NCBI RefSeq assembly: GCF_010994275.1
Contig: NZ_WMCD01000011.1
Span: 62,001-126,000 of the forward strand
Direction: 5' to 3'
Length of the DNA: 64,000 nt
From: Cyclobacterium jeungdonense
GTDB taxonomy: Bacteria > Bacteroidota > Bacteroidia > Cytophagales > Cyclobacteriaceae
Made by a program: the position numbers and the translations under genes. A model generated the notes under the pieces. It was not told the origin of the DNA. It did no database searches and worked only from the letters and a program-made list of their open reading frames with translations. Position 1 is the stretch's first letter. Each line of letters begins with the position of its first letter. Shown here in pieces: positions 9,125-18,743 of this stretch.

Positions 9125-10130
9125 GGTAGTGGTCGGAGTAGTCTACTTCCCTATGTGTACGGAATTGCTGGACTTTGAGAGGAGACTCAAAAAAAATATT
9201 GTCTATCCTAAGAAAGAATAGCACTTTGTTATAAGTAAAACCAAACCCTCTTCCCATTTCCTCGAACGCATTTTTCAGAACTTCCTTAAAGCTAAAATAA
9301 GTATAACTGTAGGGGAGATCGTTGAAATCTCCCACCAAAATGACGGGATAAGGGCTTTTTTCTATATGGTCTTTTAGAATTCGGGCTTGATAAGCTCGCA
9401 TTTCTATTCCTTCTTTTAATTTTTTAATGGTGCTACGGTATTGGCTTTTGATTCCTTCCAGGTTATTCAGGTCAGATGCCCGGATATTCATGGACTCCAG
9501 GTGGGTGTTGTAAACGCGAATGGTATCTTTCCGGATTTTAATATCTGCAAACATGGCCCCATTGTTTTTTTTGTTGTCAAAAACCTTACCGCTATTGATA
9601 ATGGGGAATTTGCTAAATATGGCGATACCATAGGCTCTTTTTTTTGGGTTACCGTCAACCGGCAGAAAGGCATGTTCGTAAGCACCTTCCTTACTCAATA
9701 TTTTAAGGGCATTTTTAGAAGGAGTGGTGAAATCCTGGTAAAATTCCTGGAAACATTTGATATCCGAAGGATTATCCCGGGCCCATTGCACCGAGTTTAC
9801 GATCAGTTCTTCTTTTTTCGGGCCCCAAGTATTATTAAATAACATCACATTGTAACTCAAAACCGAAAAGCCTTCCGCAGCAGTATCGGGACTGTTCCAT
9901 TGAAAAGTGACCGAAAGAAACTTCCAACCAATTATCAGAGCAAGGACAGGAAAAAGGATCAATCGAAATCTACCAAATAGCAGCAGTACAATTAAGAAGA
10001 GGTTTAGTAAAATAAAAACGGGTATCATCAGGGAAAATAATCCCGTATAATCCCAGCTTTCGGGCGATACGTGAACACTGAAAAAAAGGAGCAGGGAAAC
10101 AAAAAAGAAAGAAACGATAATGAAACGCAT
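9093..10130 (-). CDS. Endonuclease/exonuclease/phosphatase family protein, membrane-anchored
   Basis: 345 residues. Three N-terminal hydrophobic helices (residues 1-75) precede an EEP fold with the expected motifs in order: LSYNVMLFN, IKCFQEFYQD (metal-binding Glu), VYNTHLES, ILVGDFND and a terminal DHYPISAVF with the catalytic Asp-His. The family hydrolyses phosphodiester or phosphomonoester bonds in nucleic acids or lipids; membrane anchoring favours a phospholipid or extracytoplasmic substrate. Its 3' end overlaps the convergent exporter gene by 32 bp. Confidence 0.85.
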   Translation of the reverse strand: MRFIIVSFFFVSLLLFFSVHVSPESWDYTGLFSLMIPVFILLNLFLIVLLLFGRFRLILFPVLALIIGWKFLSVTFQWNSPDTAAEGFSVLSYNVMLFNNTWGPKKEELIVNSVQWARDNPSDIKCFQEFYQDFTTPSKNALKILSKEGAYEHAFLPVDGNPKKRAYGIAIFSKFPIINSGKVFDNKKNNGAMFADIKIRKDTIRVYNTHLESMNIRASDLNNLEGIKSQYRSTIKKLKEGIEMRAYQARILKDHIEKSPYPVILVGDFNDLPYSYTYFSFKEVLKNAFEEMGRGFGFTYNKVLFFLRIDNIFFESPLKVQQFRTHREVDYSDHYPISAVFAYPE

Positions 10131-10405
10131 AGGGTAGCTGAAATTTCAACACAAATTGGTAAAAAAAATATACAAGAAACAACAAATTTATTTTTTTTGA
10201 CGGTCAATTCAAAAATAGACTTTAAGATCCAATCGTATTCTGTTCTATAGCAAAAGTTTGATTTAACAATTGTGCTGCCCTTTCTTCCTTATTAACCGGA
10301 TACAAAATGGCCGTTGGATTAATTTTTACTGCGTTATTCTAGTGAATGGATGTGGCAGGGCAAAAAAAAATACATAAATTAGAATAAAATTAAACAAGTT
10401 CACCC

Positions 10406-10981
10406 ATGCACATGATGACAAAAAATAGTTACTACCTGTCTGGTTTATTTCTGTTATTTTTTATTTGGTCCTGTTCCGGACCTTCAACAAATAACGCCGG
10501 ATCGGAAGAAGGATCGGAGATGGAATCCGCTTCTGAAGAAGAAAGAGCCAGTCCACTTAAAACAACCTCGGGGGAAATCGGAAATAAGTCCATAACCGTG
10601 CAATACGGCTCACCTGGCATTAAGGGCCGTGCAATCTGGGGGGATCTGGTTCCCTACGAGGAGGTGTGGCGGACCGGTGCCAATGAGGCAACCTATATCA
10701 CGCTGGAAGAGGAGGTACTGATAGAAGGGCAGCCATTGGCTCCTGGCAAATATTCTCTTTTTACCATTCCCAGAGCAAACGACCCCTGGACGGTAATCTT
10801 TAACTCTGACTGGGATCTGGAGCACGGGCATTTTCAGTATGACGAGGAGAAAGACGTATTACGTGTTGAGGTTGATCCTACCTGGGTTAACGAAAGCCAG
10901 GAGTGGCTGTCCATTGACGTTGTTTCTGATGGTTTGGAAGTAAAATGGGAAAAACTAGTTTTGCCGATCACGATTGAATGA
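10406..10981 (+). CDS. DUF2911 lipoprotein
   Basis: 191 residues; the start may be the ATG at 10406, 10412 or 10415. A lipoprotein signal ends at FIWSCSG, so Cys should be lipidated. After an acidic, Ser/Glu-rich linker, the DUF2911 domain runs from about residue 60, with YGSPGIKGRAIWG, YEEVWRTGANEAT, LAPGKYSLFTIP and WTVIFNSDWDLEHG. DUF2911 is a Bacteroidota-rich family of unknown function. Its stop overlaps the start of the penicillin acylase gene by 4 bp (ATGA), so the two are co-translated. Confidence 0.85.
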   Translation: MHMMTKNSYYLSGLFLLFFIWSCSGPSTNNAGSEEGSEMESASEEERASPLKTTSGEIGNKSITVQYGSPGIKGRAIWGDLVPYEEVWRTGANEATYITLEEEVLIEGQPLAPGKYSLFTIPRANDPWTVIFNSDWDLEHGHFQYDEEKDVLRVEVDPTWVNESQEWLSIDVVSDGLEVKWEKLVLPITIE

Positions 10982-13389
10982 AATACATCGGGTTCTTTAT
11001 TTCGTTAATGTTTACTTTGCTGGTGGCAGTAGGTTTATCCATAAATCTTGCCGGTTTACCTCCACTCGCTAGTGTTTTTGATCCTTTCAGGGGATTTTGG
11101 CAAAATATGTCCAGCGAAGACCGAAATCCGATAGAGGAACTGGACTTGGAAGGCTTAATGGCCCCTGTTCAAGTTAAGTATGACACGAATCTGGTTCCCC
11201 ATATTTTTGCAGAAAATGAGGCTGATTTGTTTCGGGTACAGGGATACGTGACGGCCGCCCACAGGTTATGGCAAATGGAATTTCAGGTACGCGCGGCCGA
11301 AGGAAGACTATCAGAGGTAGTCGGAGAGGTTGCGTTGAATCACGACCGCGAAATGCGAAGGAAGGGGCTGGGGTTTGGTGCTGAAAACAAATTAGCGTTT
11401 TTAGAAAAAGCCGATCCGGAGGTGCTTCGTTTCATGCAATCTTACGCCGAAGGAGTAAACGCTTATATCCGTAATTTGTCCCCCGGGGATTTTCCCATTG
11501 AATACAAATTGCTGGACTACCACCCAGAACCCTGGAGCCCGTACAAGACCCTTATCTTTTTAATGAATATGGCGGAGACCTTGTCTGGAGACCGGGATTT
11601 GGCCTATACCAATTTTAGAAATCTTTTTGGCGAAAGCTGGATGCAGCAGTTGTTTCCGGAGTACCCCGAGGGAACGCTCCCTGTAGTATCGAAGGAAAAC
11701 TGGGATTTCCAACCGGAAACGGTTCCTGTCCCTGAACAGAACTACCCCGATTCGAGCTTGGTTACTCGCGAACTGCCAGGAAAAGAATCCGGATACGGAT
11801 CGAATAATTGGGCGGTGTCCGGAAGTAAAACAGAAAGTGGAAATCCGATTCTTGCCAATGATCCCCATTTGGCCCTAAACCTGCCCTCCCTTTGGTATGC
11901 GATTCAGTTAAGTACGCCGGAATATTTAGTAAAAGGAGCGAGCCTACCTGGAGCAATGGGTGTTATCATCGGCTTTAATGAACGAATAGCCTGGGGAACG
12001 ACCAATGCTGACAGAGATGTAAAGGACTGGTATAAAATTACGTTTAAAGACGAATCACGGAAAGAATACCTGTACAACGGGCAGTGGATTCAAAGTACCA
12101 CCCGGTTGGAAAGCATCCAAATAAAAGGCCAGCCGGATTTTGTTGATACCGTGATTTATACGCATTATGGACCGGTGGTTTATGACAGAAACTTTCTTAC
12201 AGAGGGAAAACCGATCAATTTTGCCTTGAAATGGACTGCACTTGAGGGTTCCAATGAGCAAAGGACGTTTCTTGATTTGAATCAAGCAGGGAATTACGAT
12301 GATTTTTTAGAAGCCCTTTCCAGTTACGCCGCTCCTGCCCAGAATTTTGCGTTTGCCGATATTGACGGGAACATCGCCATGGCAGTTCAGGGAAAATTTC
12401 CTATTAAATGGAATGGTCAGGGAAAATACCTGATGGATGGCAGTGATCCGGATTTTGAATGGCAGGGCTGGATTCCGCAGGAACATCAAGTAAGGGAATT
12501 TAATCCAGATCGTGGCTTCGTCATGTCGGCCAATCAACACCCTGCTTCCGAGAACTATCCCTATTATGTCTTTGCTGATGAATTCGAGTATTTTCGAAAC
12601 CGGAGGATTCATGCACGTTTATCTGAAATGCAGGCCATTTCGACGGAGGATATGATGGACCTTCAATTGGATAATTTTGACTTGCATGCTTCCGAAATTT
12701 TACCTTTTCTCCTGGAAAATCTGGATAGCAGTTACCAAACACCCCGGTACCAAAAATGGATCGCGCCCTTACAGGCCTGGGATTTTGATGCCAATGCGGA
12801 TATTCCTGCTCCTGCGATTTTTAATTCCTGGTGGAATAACTTGCAAACGGCCTTGTTCAGGTCCTGGAACCCGACTCAACTGCCCCTTGTCTATCCCAAT
12901 AAGTATGTGCTTTCCCAGTCGCTTCGGCAAGAACCATCCGCTCCTTGGTTTGATGATCCCTCTACAGAGCAGCAAGAACGGGCAGGGCATTGGATTGGTA
13001 AGGGATTTGAAGTGATGGTGGAAGAGATGGATGGACTGGGAATTTCTGTGGATTCGCTGACCTGGGCAAATTACAAGGGTACAACCCTGGCTCATATCCT
13101 CCCCGATTTAGAGCCGTTTGGAAGAAAAAATTTGCAGGTAGGCGGTGGTAAAAATATAGTAAATGCTACCAGCGAAGACTGGGGGCCTGGCTGGCGAATG
13201 GTGGTGGAAATGGGGCCTGAAATTCGCGCCTTTGGTATATATCCTGGTGGTCAATCGGGAAATCCAGGGAGCCGGTTCTACGATCATATGATAGACGAGT
13301 GGGCTTCAGGTGACTATTTAAACATGGACCTGAAGAGAGCGCAGGAGGAGGAAGGATTGCTTTTCAAAACACTTTTTAAACCAGAATAA
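10978..13389 (+). CDS. Penicillin acylase family protein (Ntn hydrolase)
   Basis: 803 residues, the usual length for the precursor. An N-terminal signal or anchor helix precedes the alpha part; the autocleavage site and nucleophile are in GYGSNNWAVSG, with Ser275 after Gly274 and the expected Asn-Trp following. The family cleaves amides such as penicillins, acyl-homoserine lactones or other N-acyl compounds in the periplasm after self-processing. The true substrate cannot be read from sequence. It overlaps the DUF2911 gene by 4 bp upstream, and the next gene starts 1 nt after its stop. Confidence 0.88.
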   Translation: MKYIGFFISLMFTLLVAVGLSINLAGLPPLASVFDPFRGFWQNMSSEDRNPIEELDLEGLMAPVQVKYDTNLVPHIFAENEADLFRVQGYVTAAHRLWQMEFQVRAAEGRLSEVVGEVALNHDREMRRKGLGFGAENKLAFLEKADPEVLRFMQSYAEGVNAYIRNLSPGDFPIEYKLLDYHPEPWSPYKTLIFLMNMAETLSGDRDLAYTNFRNLFGESWMQQLFPEYPEGTLPVVSKENWDFQPETVPVPEQNYPDSSLVTRELPGKESGYGSNNWAVSGSKTESGNPILANDPHLALNLPSLWYAIQLSTPEYLVKGASLPGAMGVIIGFNERIAWGTTNADRDVKDWYKITFKDESRKEYLYNGQWIQSTTRLESIQIKGQPDFVDTVIYTHYGPVVYDRNFLTEGKPINFALKWTALEGSNEQRTFLDLNQAGNYDDFLEALSSYAAPAQNFAFADIDGNIAMAVQGKFPIKWNGQGKYLMDGSDPDFEWQGWIPQEHQVREFNPDRGFVMSANQHPASENYPYYVFADEFEYFRNRRIHARLSEMQAISTEDMMDLQLDNFDLHASEILPFLLENLDSSYQTPRYQKWIAPLQAWDFDANADIPAPAIFNSWWNNLQTALFRSWNPTQLPLVYPNKYVLSQSLRQEPSAPWFDDPSTEQQERAGHWIGKGFEVMVEEMDGLGISVDSLTWANYKGTTLAHILPDLEPFGRKNLQVGGGKNIVNATSEDWGPGWRMVVEMGPEIRAFGIYPGGQSGNPGSRFYDHMIDEWASGDYLNMDLKRAQEEEGLLFKTLFKPE

Positions 13390-13390
13390 A

Positions 13391-13750
13391 ATGCGCCTAT
13401 TCGTTCAATTGTTTACAAATGCACTCATCGCCTACGGATTGGGAGGGTTGTTTCCCTATTGGGTAGTCATGATCCTGATTGGAGGGCTGGCCGTAGCCTG
13501 GAGGGGCCCGGCGGTCAACGCGTTTATAGCAGGCTCATTGGGGGTTGGCTTGGTTTGGTTGTTGGTTCCTTTAATCAGTTGGTCGGCCACCGATTCGGAG
13601 CTTCCGGAAATAATTGCCAGGATCATGGGTATGGAAAATGGAGCACTTTTGGTGGGAATTACCGCATTATTGGGTTTTTTAATCGGAGGGTCAAGTGCCC
13701 TTACAGGTAATTTGCTGTGGAAATTATTCCAGCGAAATCAATTTTATTAA
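13391..13750 (+). CDS. Small integral membrane protein of unknown function
   Basis: 119 residues with four hydrophobic stretches (about 3-20, 22-38, 42-65, 85-110) rich in Gly and Leu and with few charges. It begins 1 nt after the penicillin acylase stop, so it is the third gene of that operon. No family motif is recognised. A weak hairpin (CCAGGGA / TCCCGG, 13757-13776) and a T-run lie after it and may end the transcript. Confidence 0.65.
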   Translation: MRLFVQLFTNALIAYGLGGLFPYWVVMILIGGLAVAWRGPAVNAFIAGSLGVGLVWLLVPLISWSATDSELPEIIARIMGMENGALLVGITALLGFLIGGSSALTGNLLWKLFQRNQFY

Positions 13751-13896
13751 ATCCGACCAGGGAAAAACCGTCCCGGCTCCAATACCCGGCCTCGTTTTTT
13801 TTATAAAGGCATTTTCATTAAATTAGAAGTTGTTAGAAGCGTTTTTAACGAACCTTACCTAAATATCTTTTTATACCAAGCAACCCACAGCCAAAC

Positions 13897-16071
13897 ATGT
13901 CCAAAACGATTATTGTTTCCAATAGACTGCCCATTAGCTTGCAACATAAAAATGGAAAGTTTGAATTTAAACCCAGTGCAGGTGGATTGGCCACCGGGCT
14001 AGGGTCGATTTACAAGGAGGGAGAAAATATATGGGTGGGGTGGCCTGGAAATGATGTCGCCGATGAAGAGCAGCGAAATGAAATAGTAGATGAGTTGAAA
14101 AAGCTGAAAATGGCGCCTGTTTTTTTAACCAAAAAGGATGTTGAGCTTTATTACGAAGGATTCAGCAACGAAACCATTTGGCCTGCCTTCCATTATTTCA
14201 CCCAATATATCAATTACGAAGACTCGTATTGGGAAGCCTATGTACGGGTAAACCAGAAATTTTGTGATACCATACTGGCCAAGGCAAATCCGGAAGATAC
14301 CATCTGGGTTCATGATTACCAATTACTGCTCCTACCGATGATGCTCCGGAATCACCTTCCGAATGCCACCATTGCCTTTTTTCAACACATACCCTTTCCT
14401 TCTTACGAGATCATCCGCATGTTGCCATGGAGAAAGGAAATGCTGGAAGGTATGGTCGGATCCGATTTGATTGGATTTCATACCTATGACGACATGCGCC
14501 ACTTCCTCAGTTCCGTGGGGCGTATTCTGGGGCTTTCCAATGAAAGTGGTTTTATTCAGGCAGATAACCGGTTGATCAATGTGGATGCTTTTCCTATGGG
14601 CATTGATTATGAAAAATTTTCCAAAGCAGCGGAAAGTAAAAAGACGCTGAACCATGTAAAGAAATTTAAAGAAATGCTCGGTGATCAGAAATTATTGATC
14701 ACCATAGATCGTTTGGACTATTCCAAAGGGATTCCGCAACGGATTAAGGCATTTACCCAACTATTGGAAGACCACCCGGAATTCCATGGCAAGGTTTCCA
14801 TGATCATGGTGGTAGTGCCTTCCCGGGACAAAGTAAGATCGTATCAGGTACTGAAAGAAGAGATCGATACCCTGGTGGGAGGGATCAACAGCAAGTTCTC
14901 AACCTTAAATTGGGTGCCGGTGCATTATTTTTACAGGAGTTTCCCTTTCAACGAATTGAGTGCCTTCTATACCATGTCCGATATTGCCCTTGTCACACCG
15001 CTACGAGATGGGATGAATCTGGTATGTAAGGAATTTGTTGCCAGTAAAACGCATAAAAAAGGGGTGTTAATCCTTTCAGAAATGGCCGGTGCGAGTAAGG
15101 AGCTGGTGGATGCCATACTGGTCAATCCTAACAATCAGGAAGGTGTGGTTAACGCCATCGTAGAAGCCCTTTCAATGGACGAAGAAGAGCAAGAGCTGCG
15201 GATAAGTTCCATGCAATCCAGCCTCAAAAAATACGATATTTTTCAATGGGTGAAGGTGTTTATGGACCGGCTTAAGCACGTTAAGGAAAGGCAAACCGAG
15301 TTGGAATCCAAAGCATTGGATCGGAAAATACTAGCGCAATTGGTCGAGTCTTTTAAGGCTGCGAAACGTCCCATCGTATTTCTAGATTATGATGGTACCT
15401 TAGTGGGATTCAAAAGTCGCCCTCAGGATGCTTTTCCGGACGAGGAACTCAAGTCCCTGGTAGCCACTCTTTCCAAGATATGCCAGGTGGTAATCATCAG
15501 TGGACGGGATAAAGAGACCCTAGGCGAATGGTTTAAAGGTCAGGCCGTGGATATGATTGCCGAGCATGGTGTTTGGCTCAAAAAGAAGGACCAGGAGGAA
15601 GACTGGGTCTTGTATGCGGATGTTGACGATAGTTGGAAAGGGGATATCCGGCAAGTGATGGAGTATTACGTATTACGAACACCGGGGGCCTTTATCGAAG
15701 AAAAGCACCATTCCCTGGTATGGCACTATCGGAAAGTTGAGAGTGGCTTGGGTGATTTGCGAATGAGGGAATTATTCAGTCACCTCAAATACATGGCCCG
15801 AGGCCATAACTTGCAGGTGCTGGAAGGAAACATGGTCCTGGAAATCAAAAGACCCGATATCAATAAAGGCCGCGCCGCTCTATCCATGATGAGAGGAGAA
15901 GAATACGATTTTGTGATGGCTCTGGGAGATGACTGGACCGATGAAGACACCTTTAAAGCCATGCCTAAAAGTGCCTATACCATCCGCGTAGGGTACGCGT
16001 ATACCCAGGCAAATTACAACATCAAAAACCCTAAAGAAGTCCGCAATTTGCTGAATAAGCTAATTGAATAG
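13897..16071 (+). CDS. otsA-otsB fusion: Bifunctional trehalose-6-phosphate synthase/phosphatase
   Basis: 724 residues. Residues 1-470 are a GT20 trehalose-6-phosphate synthase: SNRLPISL at the start, WVHDYQLLLLPMMLR, FFQHIPFPSYE, IDRLDYSKGIPQRI and RDGMNLVCKEFVA. From about 490 a HAD phosphatase of the OtsB type follows, with FLDYDGTL, VIISGRDKETL and LGDDWTDEDTF. One chain thus makes trehalose 6-phosphate from UDP-glucose and glucose 6-phosphate and dephosphorylates it, giving trehalose for osmotic or desiccation stress. It is a single-gene unit. Confidence 0.95.
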   Translation: MSKTIIVSNRLPISLQHKNGKFEFKPSAGGLATGLGSIYKEGENIWVGWPGNDVADEEQRNEIVDELKKLKMAPVFLTKKDVELYYEGFSNETIWPAFHYFTQYINYEDSYWEAYVRVNQKFCDTILAKANPEDTIWVHDYQLLLLPMMLRNHLPNATIAFFQHIPFPSYEIIRMLPWRKEMLEGMVGSDLIGFHTYDDMRHFLSSVGRILGLSNESGFIQADNRLINVDAFPMGIDYEKFSKAAESKKTLNHVKKFKEMLGDQKLLITIDRLDYSKGIPQRIKAFTQLLEDHPEFHGKVSMIMVVVPSRDKVRSYQVLKEEIDTLVGGINSKFSTLNWVPVHYFYRSFPFNELSAFYTMSDIALVTPLRDGMNLVCKEFVASKTHKKGVLILSEMAGASKELVDAILVNPNNQEGVVNAIVEALSMDEEEQELRISSMQSSLKKYDIFQWVKVFMDRLKHVKERQTELESKALDRKILAQLVESFKAAKRPIVFLDYDGTLVGFKSRPQDAFPDEELKSLVATLSKICQVVIISGRDKETLGEWFKGQAVDMIAEHGVWLKKKDQEEDWVLYADVDDSWKGDIRQVMEYYVLRTPGAFIEEKHHSLVWHYRKVESGLGDLRMRELFSHLKYMARGHNLQVLEGNMVLEIKRPDINKGRAALSMMRGEEYDFVMALGDDWTDEDTFKAMPKSAYTIRVGYAYTQANYNIKNPKEVRNLLNKLIE

Positions 16072-16081
16072 TCCCTAATTT

Positions 16082-16112
16082 CAAATGGTGTCCCGAATCA
16101 GGGCGCCATTTG
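16082..16112. terminator. Hairpin between convergent genes
   Basis: CAAATGG and GCCATTTG form a stem that continues into CCC/GGG with one bulge around a short loop. It lies between the OtsA-OtsB stop at 16071 and the convergent DUF6526 gene stop at 16116, the usual place for a bidirectional terminator. Confidence 0.6.
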
Positions 16113-16115
16113 CGT

Positions 16116-16553
16116 TTAGACCCTCATATAATCCCCTTGCCAGTCTTTAATGGATTTTTTTATCTCCCTTGGGCTTAGGTTTTCCTGAATGGCTCTGTCT
16201 ATCAGTGGGATGAGTTCCTTGCTGCCAGCAAATCGCAGGGCTATGAGCTGCTTCATAGTCAGTTTCCTTTCCAAATGTAAAAATGGTTTGCCGGAAAGCT
16301 GGAAATACCGCAACCTCATTTCGAGCCGGATGATGCGGTTTTGATTTTTCAAAGCATAGATCCGTGACATAATGGGGAGCAAAAAAAGGACTAACGCTCC
16401 TAAAGACAGGTACAGGCCGTGCAGCCAATCCCCACCTGCCGCAAATGCTTCTGCCAGGTTCCAAAAAGACCAGGAGAGTAAAATCAGCGTAAGAGGAGTA
16501 ACGACATAATGGTGCAAAGGGTAATATCGGCTATGGTTGGCGTAGTTTTGCAT
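16116..16553 (-). CDS. DUF6526 family membrane protein
   Basis: 145 residues starting MQNYANHSRYYPLHHYVVTP, the N-terminal signature of DUF6526. Two transmembrane helices follow (about 17-38 and 45-66), then a cytoplasmic helical part with RLEMRLRYFQLSG and IALRFAGSKELIPLIDRAI. The family is of unknown function and common in Bacteroidota. It stands alone, convergent with the trehalose gene. Confidence 0.8.
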   Translation of the reverse strand: MQNYANHSRYYPLHHYVVTPLTLILLSWSFWNLAEAFAAGGDWLHGLYLSLGALVLFLLPIMSRIYALKNQNRIIRLEMRLRYFQLSGKPFLHLERKLTMKQLIALRFAGSKELIPLIDRAIQENLSPREIKKSIKDWQGDYMRV

Positions 16554-16737
16554 GGTAATGAATTTGGTTAGAGGCCACCTGTTTGATTCATCGCAAAAAT
16601 AGGAATTCTGTAGGAGGAATCAGTTCGATTTCGTTTTAATAGCATGGTCAGGGGGCAAATGAGCATTTGTTAAACCATGCAAATAGTAGTAAAACAGTAC
16701 TTTGTAAGAGGTCCCGAGAAAGAAAATTCGCCAAATC

Positions 16738-17250
16738 TTATAGGTTGTTGAAATAAATGATTTTCTCGTTTAATTGTTTAAAGTTCAGTTGCCCCCCGGT
16801 ATCCTTTAAATGAGTCATGATGGCTAATGCTTTATTTAATTGGCTTTGCGGATTTTTTACCTTTCCCGCTAGGTAAACCAAACTTCGTTGTTTTCCTTTG
16901 GGGAGGGCATAAAAGTGTTTGCTGAATAGTTCGTCCTGCTCCAACAGGAGTTGCAAGGGTTCGGGCATGGAGTGACCAAATTCCGAAACATCTGGCTCCA
17001 AACTTACCTGCACGGGCGATTCCGTACTCAAGTGAAGGGTCGTTTTTACTTTTTTGTTGACCAAAACAAACCAATAATCCTTGCATTTCATCAAGGCTGC
17101 AGAAAAAGTATGGCTATCATTTAGCGTGCAAATGATTCGTTTGTTCCCTTCCCGGGTAAGCTCACGGACCACTTCCTCCGGAACGGGAAGGTGATATTGC
17201 CACAATTCCGAATGAAAATTCTTCAGTTCGCTCTGAAAAGCGTGTTTCAT
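16738..17250 (-). CDS. YdeI/OmpD-associated-like protein (DUF1905 type)
   Basis: 170 residues. The N-terminal half has the DUF1905 pattern (ELWQYHLPVPEEVVRELTREGNK, ICTLNDSHTFSAALM, YWFVLVNKKV, VQVSLEPD). The C-terminal half has the YdeI-type helical part (LEQDELFSKHFYALPKGKQRSLVYLAGKVKN). Members are small cytoplasmic proteins of unclear role; some are named bacteriocin-protection proteins. The start overlaps the end of the hydrolase gene upstream in the transcript by 4 bp, so the two are translationally coupled. Confidence 0.65.
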   Translation of the reverse strand: MKHAFQSELKNFHSELWQYHLPVPEEVVRELTREGNKRIICTLNDSHTFSAALMKCKDYWFVLVNKKVKTTLHLSTESPVQVSLEPDVSEFGHSMPEPLQLLLEQDELFSKHFYALPKGKQRSLVYLAGKVKNPQSQLNKALAIMTHLKDTGGQLNFKQLNEKIIYFNNL

Positions 17251-18743
17251 GGGGAAGAGCGTGTTTTATTTGTAGGCTGTTGACGTATCCATGTTGCCAG
17301 CTTATCCAGCATCGGTTCGTTCATGGTTTCCTCGATTTCGCCGTATTCGGATACGGCTCCGGTGGGAGCAGATTGAAACAAATGGTTCAGATTTTCAAAA
17401 CTGTGGATGTCAAAGGAGGCTTTGTCCATTGCCTCGAGGGCTTGTCTATTGATCGCTGCGCTTACTTGCCGGTCCTTTTTTCCAAAAGCAACCCAGGCAG
17501 GGATTTGAATAGTTCGAATAAATGCCTCGGGCTCTATTTTAATAAAATGAAAAAACCAGGGAGAGGTCAATGGGGCATATTGCTCGTACAGACGTTTTCT
17601 TTCGGCCGCTAGCGCGGAGGTATCCGGATTGGTAGACAGAAAAAGAGTATCCAGTAGCGGTGTTAATTGTGCTTTCGCCTCGGCTTGGTCAGAGGCATTT
17701 TTAATCACTTGGTAAAGCTTCCGGTTGGTTTGCATTTGTTCCAACGCTAATTCTTCAGATGCTCCGGAGGCCATGACCAGGTCATAAGTTTGTTGCGCCA
17801 TTAATTCATCAATCGGAACGACCGGAGGAGCTAGTGCAGCGATAAAAGACAGGTCTTTAGACTGTTCTGCTGCCATCATCCAGGCGATAAGGCCTCCTTC
17901 ACTGTGTCCGATGACACCCAGTCGCAGGGTATCTACCTTTGGTATGGTTTTTAGTTTCCGCAGAGCGGCCCAGGCATCTGTCATTAAATCACGAGTAGTT
18001 GCTTGTTTAAAAACCCCTTCTGATTCGCCCACGCCCCGGTCATCGTAACGCAAAACAGCAATTCCTTTTCGGGTCAGGTAATCCGCCAGTACCCATAGTG
18101 GCTGGTGGGAAAAAACTTCTCCATTGCGGTTTTGAGGGCCTGATCCACTTACCAAAATGACTCCAGGGAAGGGCCCCGTTCCTGTTGGGAGGGTAAGGGT
18201 TCCCCTTAGCAATATATTCTCAGCCTGATTCAAAAACCCGGTATGAACAATATCGTAAGAGAAAGGACCTTGTGGGGTTTGCGGCCGCTTGAAAGTTTGG
18301 GTATCCTCCCCCTTTTGGGGGCGAAAGGAGAGGGGCAATTCCATTCCCGCCTGCTTGAAGGTACCCTGAAGTATCTCACCACTTAAAATTGCTTCGTAGC
18401 TTGCCCCGATGGTGTCAATCCGTAGGAAAAGCATGGGATCTTCAAAGCGTATTTCTGAAATGGGTATCCCGGTGGCATTTTGCTGGGGGCTGTCCAGCGT
18501 TCCCTCCCAGGCGTCACCTTGGGCCTGAAAATGAAAAACCAGTGGGAGTTTTTGGATACCCAGATCCAATTCTCCTCTCCAGGATCCGCTAATTTTTTGA
18601 TTTTGGGCAAATAGTCCTGAGGCAACACAGCAAAATAACGCTACATAGAATGAACATAATAATGAACGGCTGCCGGGTGAAAAAGCCCCGTATCCTTCTC
18701 CATTACATAAGGAAAATTTATTCCAGAATTGCAGGCATTTCAT
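17247..18743 (-). CDS. Secreted alpha/beta hydrolase (S9-like esterase/peptidase fold)
   Basis: 498 residues. A hydrophobic segment (about 28-47, ending GLFAQ) looks like a signal peptide with an unusually long leader; the ATG at 18743 lies inside the 3' end of the upstream Nudix gene (26-bp overlap). A lipocalin-like beta domain (50-160) precedes the alpha/beta hydrolase: VILVSGSGPQNRNGE as oxyanion region, LRYDDRGVGES, the nucleophile elbow GHSEGG with Ser281, and a late His in SFENLNHLFQ. It is probably a periplasmic esterase. Its coupling to the Nudix regulator gene may mean co-regulation. Confidence 0.8.
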   Translation of the reverse strand: MKCLQFWNKFSLCNGEGYGAFSPGSRSLLCSFYVALFCCVASGLFAQNQKISGSWRGELDLGIQKLPLVFHFQAQGDAWEGTLDSPQQNATGIPISEIRFEDPMLFLRIDTIGASYEAILSGEILQGTFKQAGMELPLSFRPQKGEDTQTFKRPQTPQGPFSYDIVHTGFLNQAENILLRGTLTLPTGTGPFPGVILVSGSGPQNRNGEVFSHQPLWVLADYLTRKGIAVLRYDDRGVGESEGVFKQATTRDLMTDAWAALRKLKTIPKVDTLRLGVIGHSEGGLIAWMMAAEQSKDLSFIAALAPPVVPIDELMAQQTYDLVMASGASEELALEQMQTNRKLYQVIKNASDQAEAKAQLTPLLDTLFLSTNPDTSALAAERKRLYEQYAPLTSPWFFHFIKIEPEAFIRTIQIPAWVAFGKKDRQVSAAINRQALEAMDKASFDIHSFENLNHLFQSAPTGAVSEYGEIEETMNEPMLDKLATWIRQQPTNKTRSSP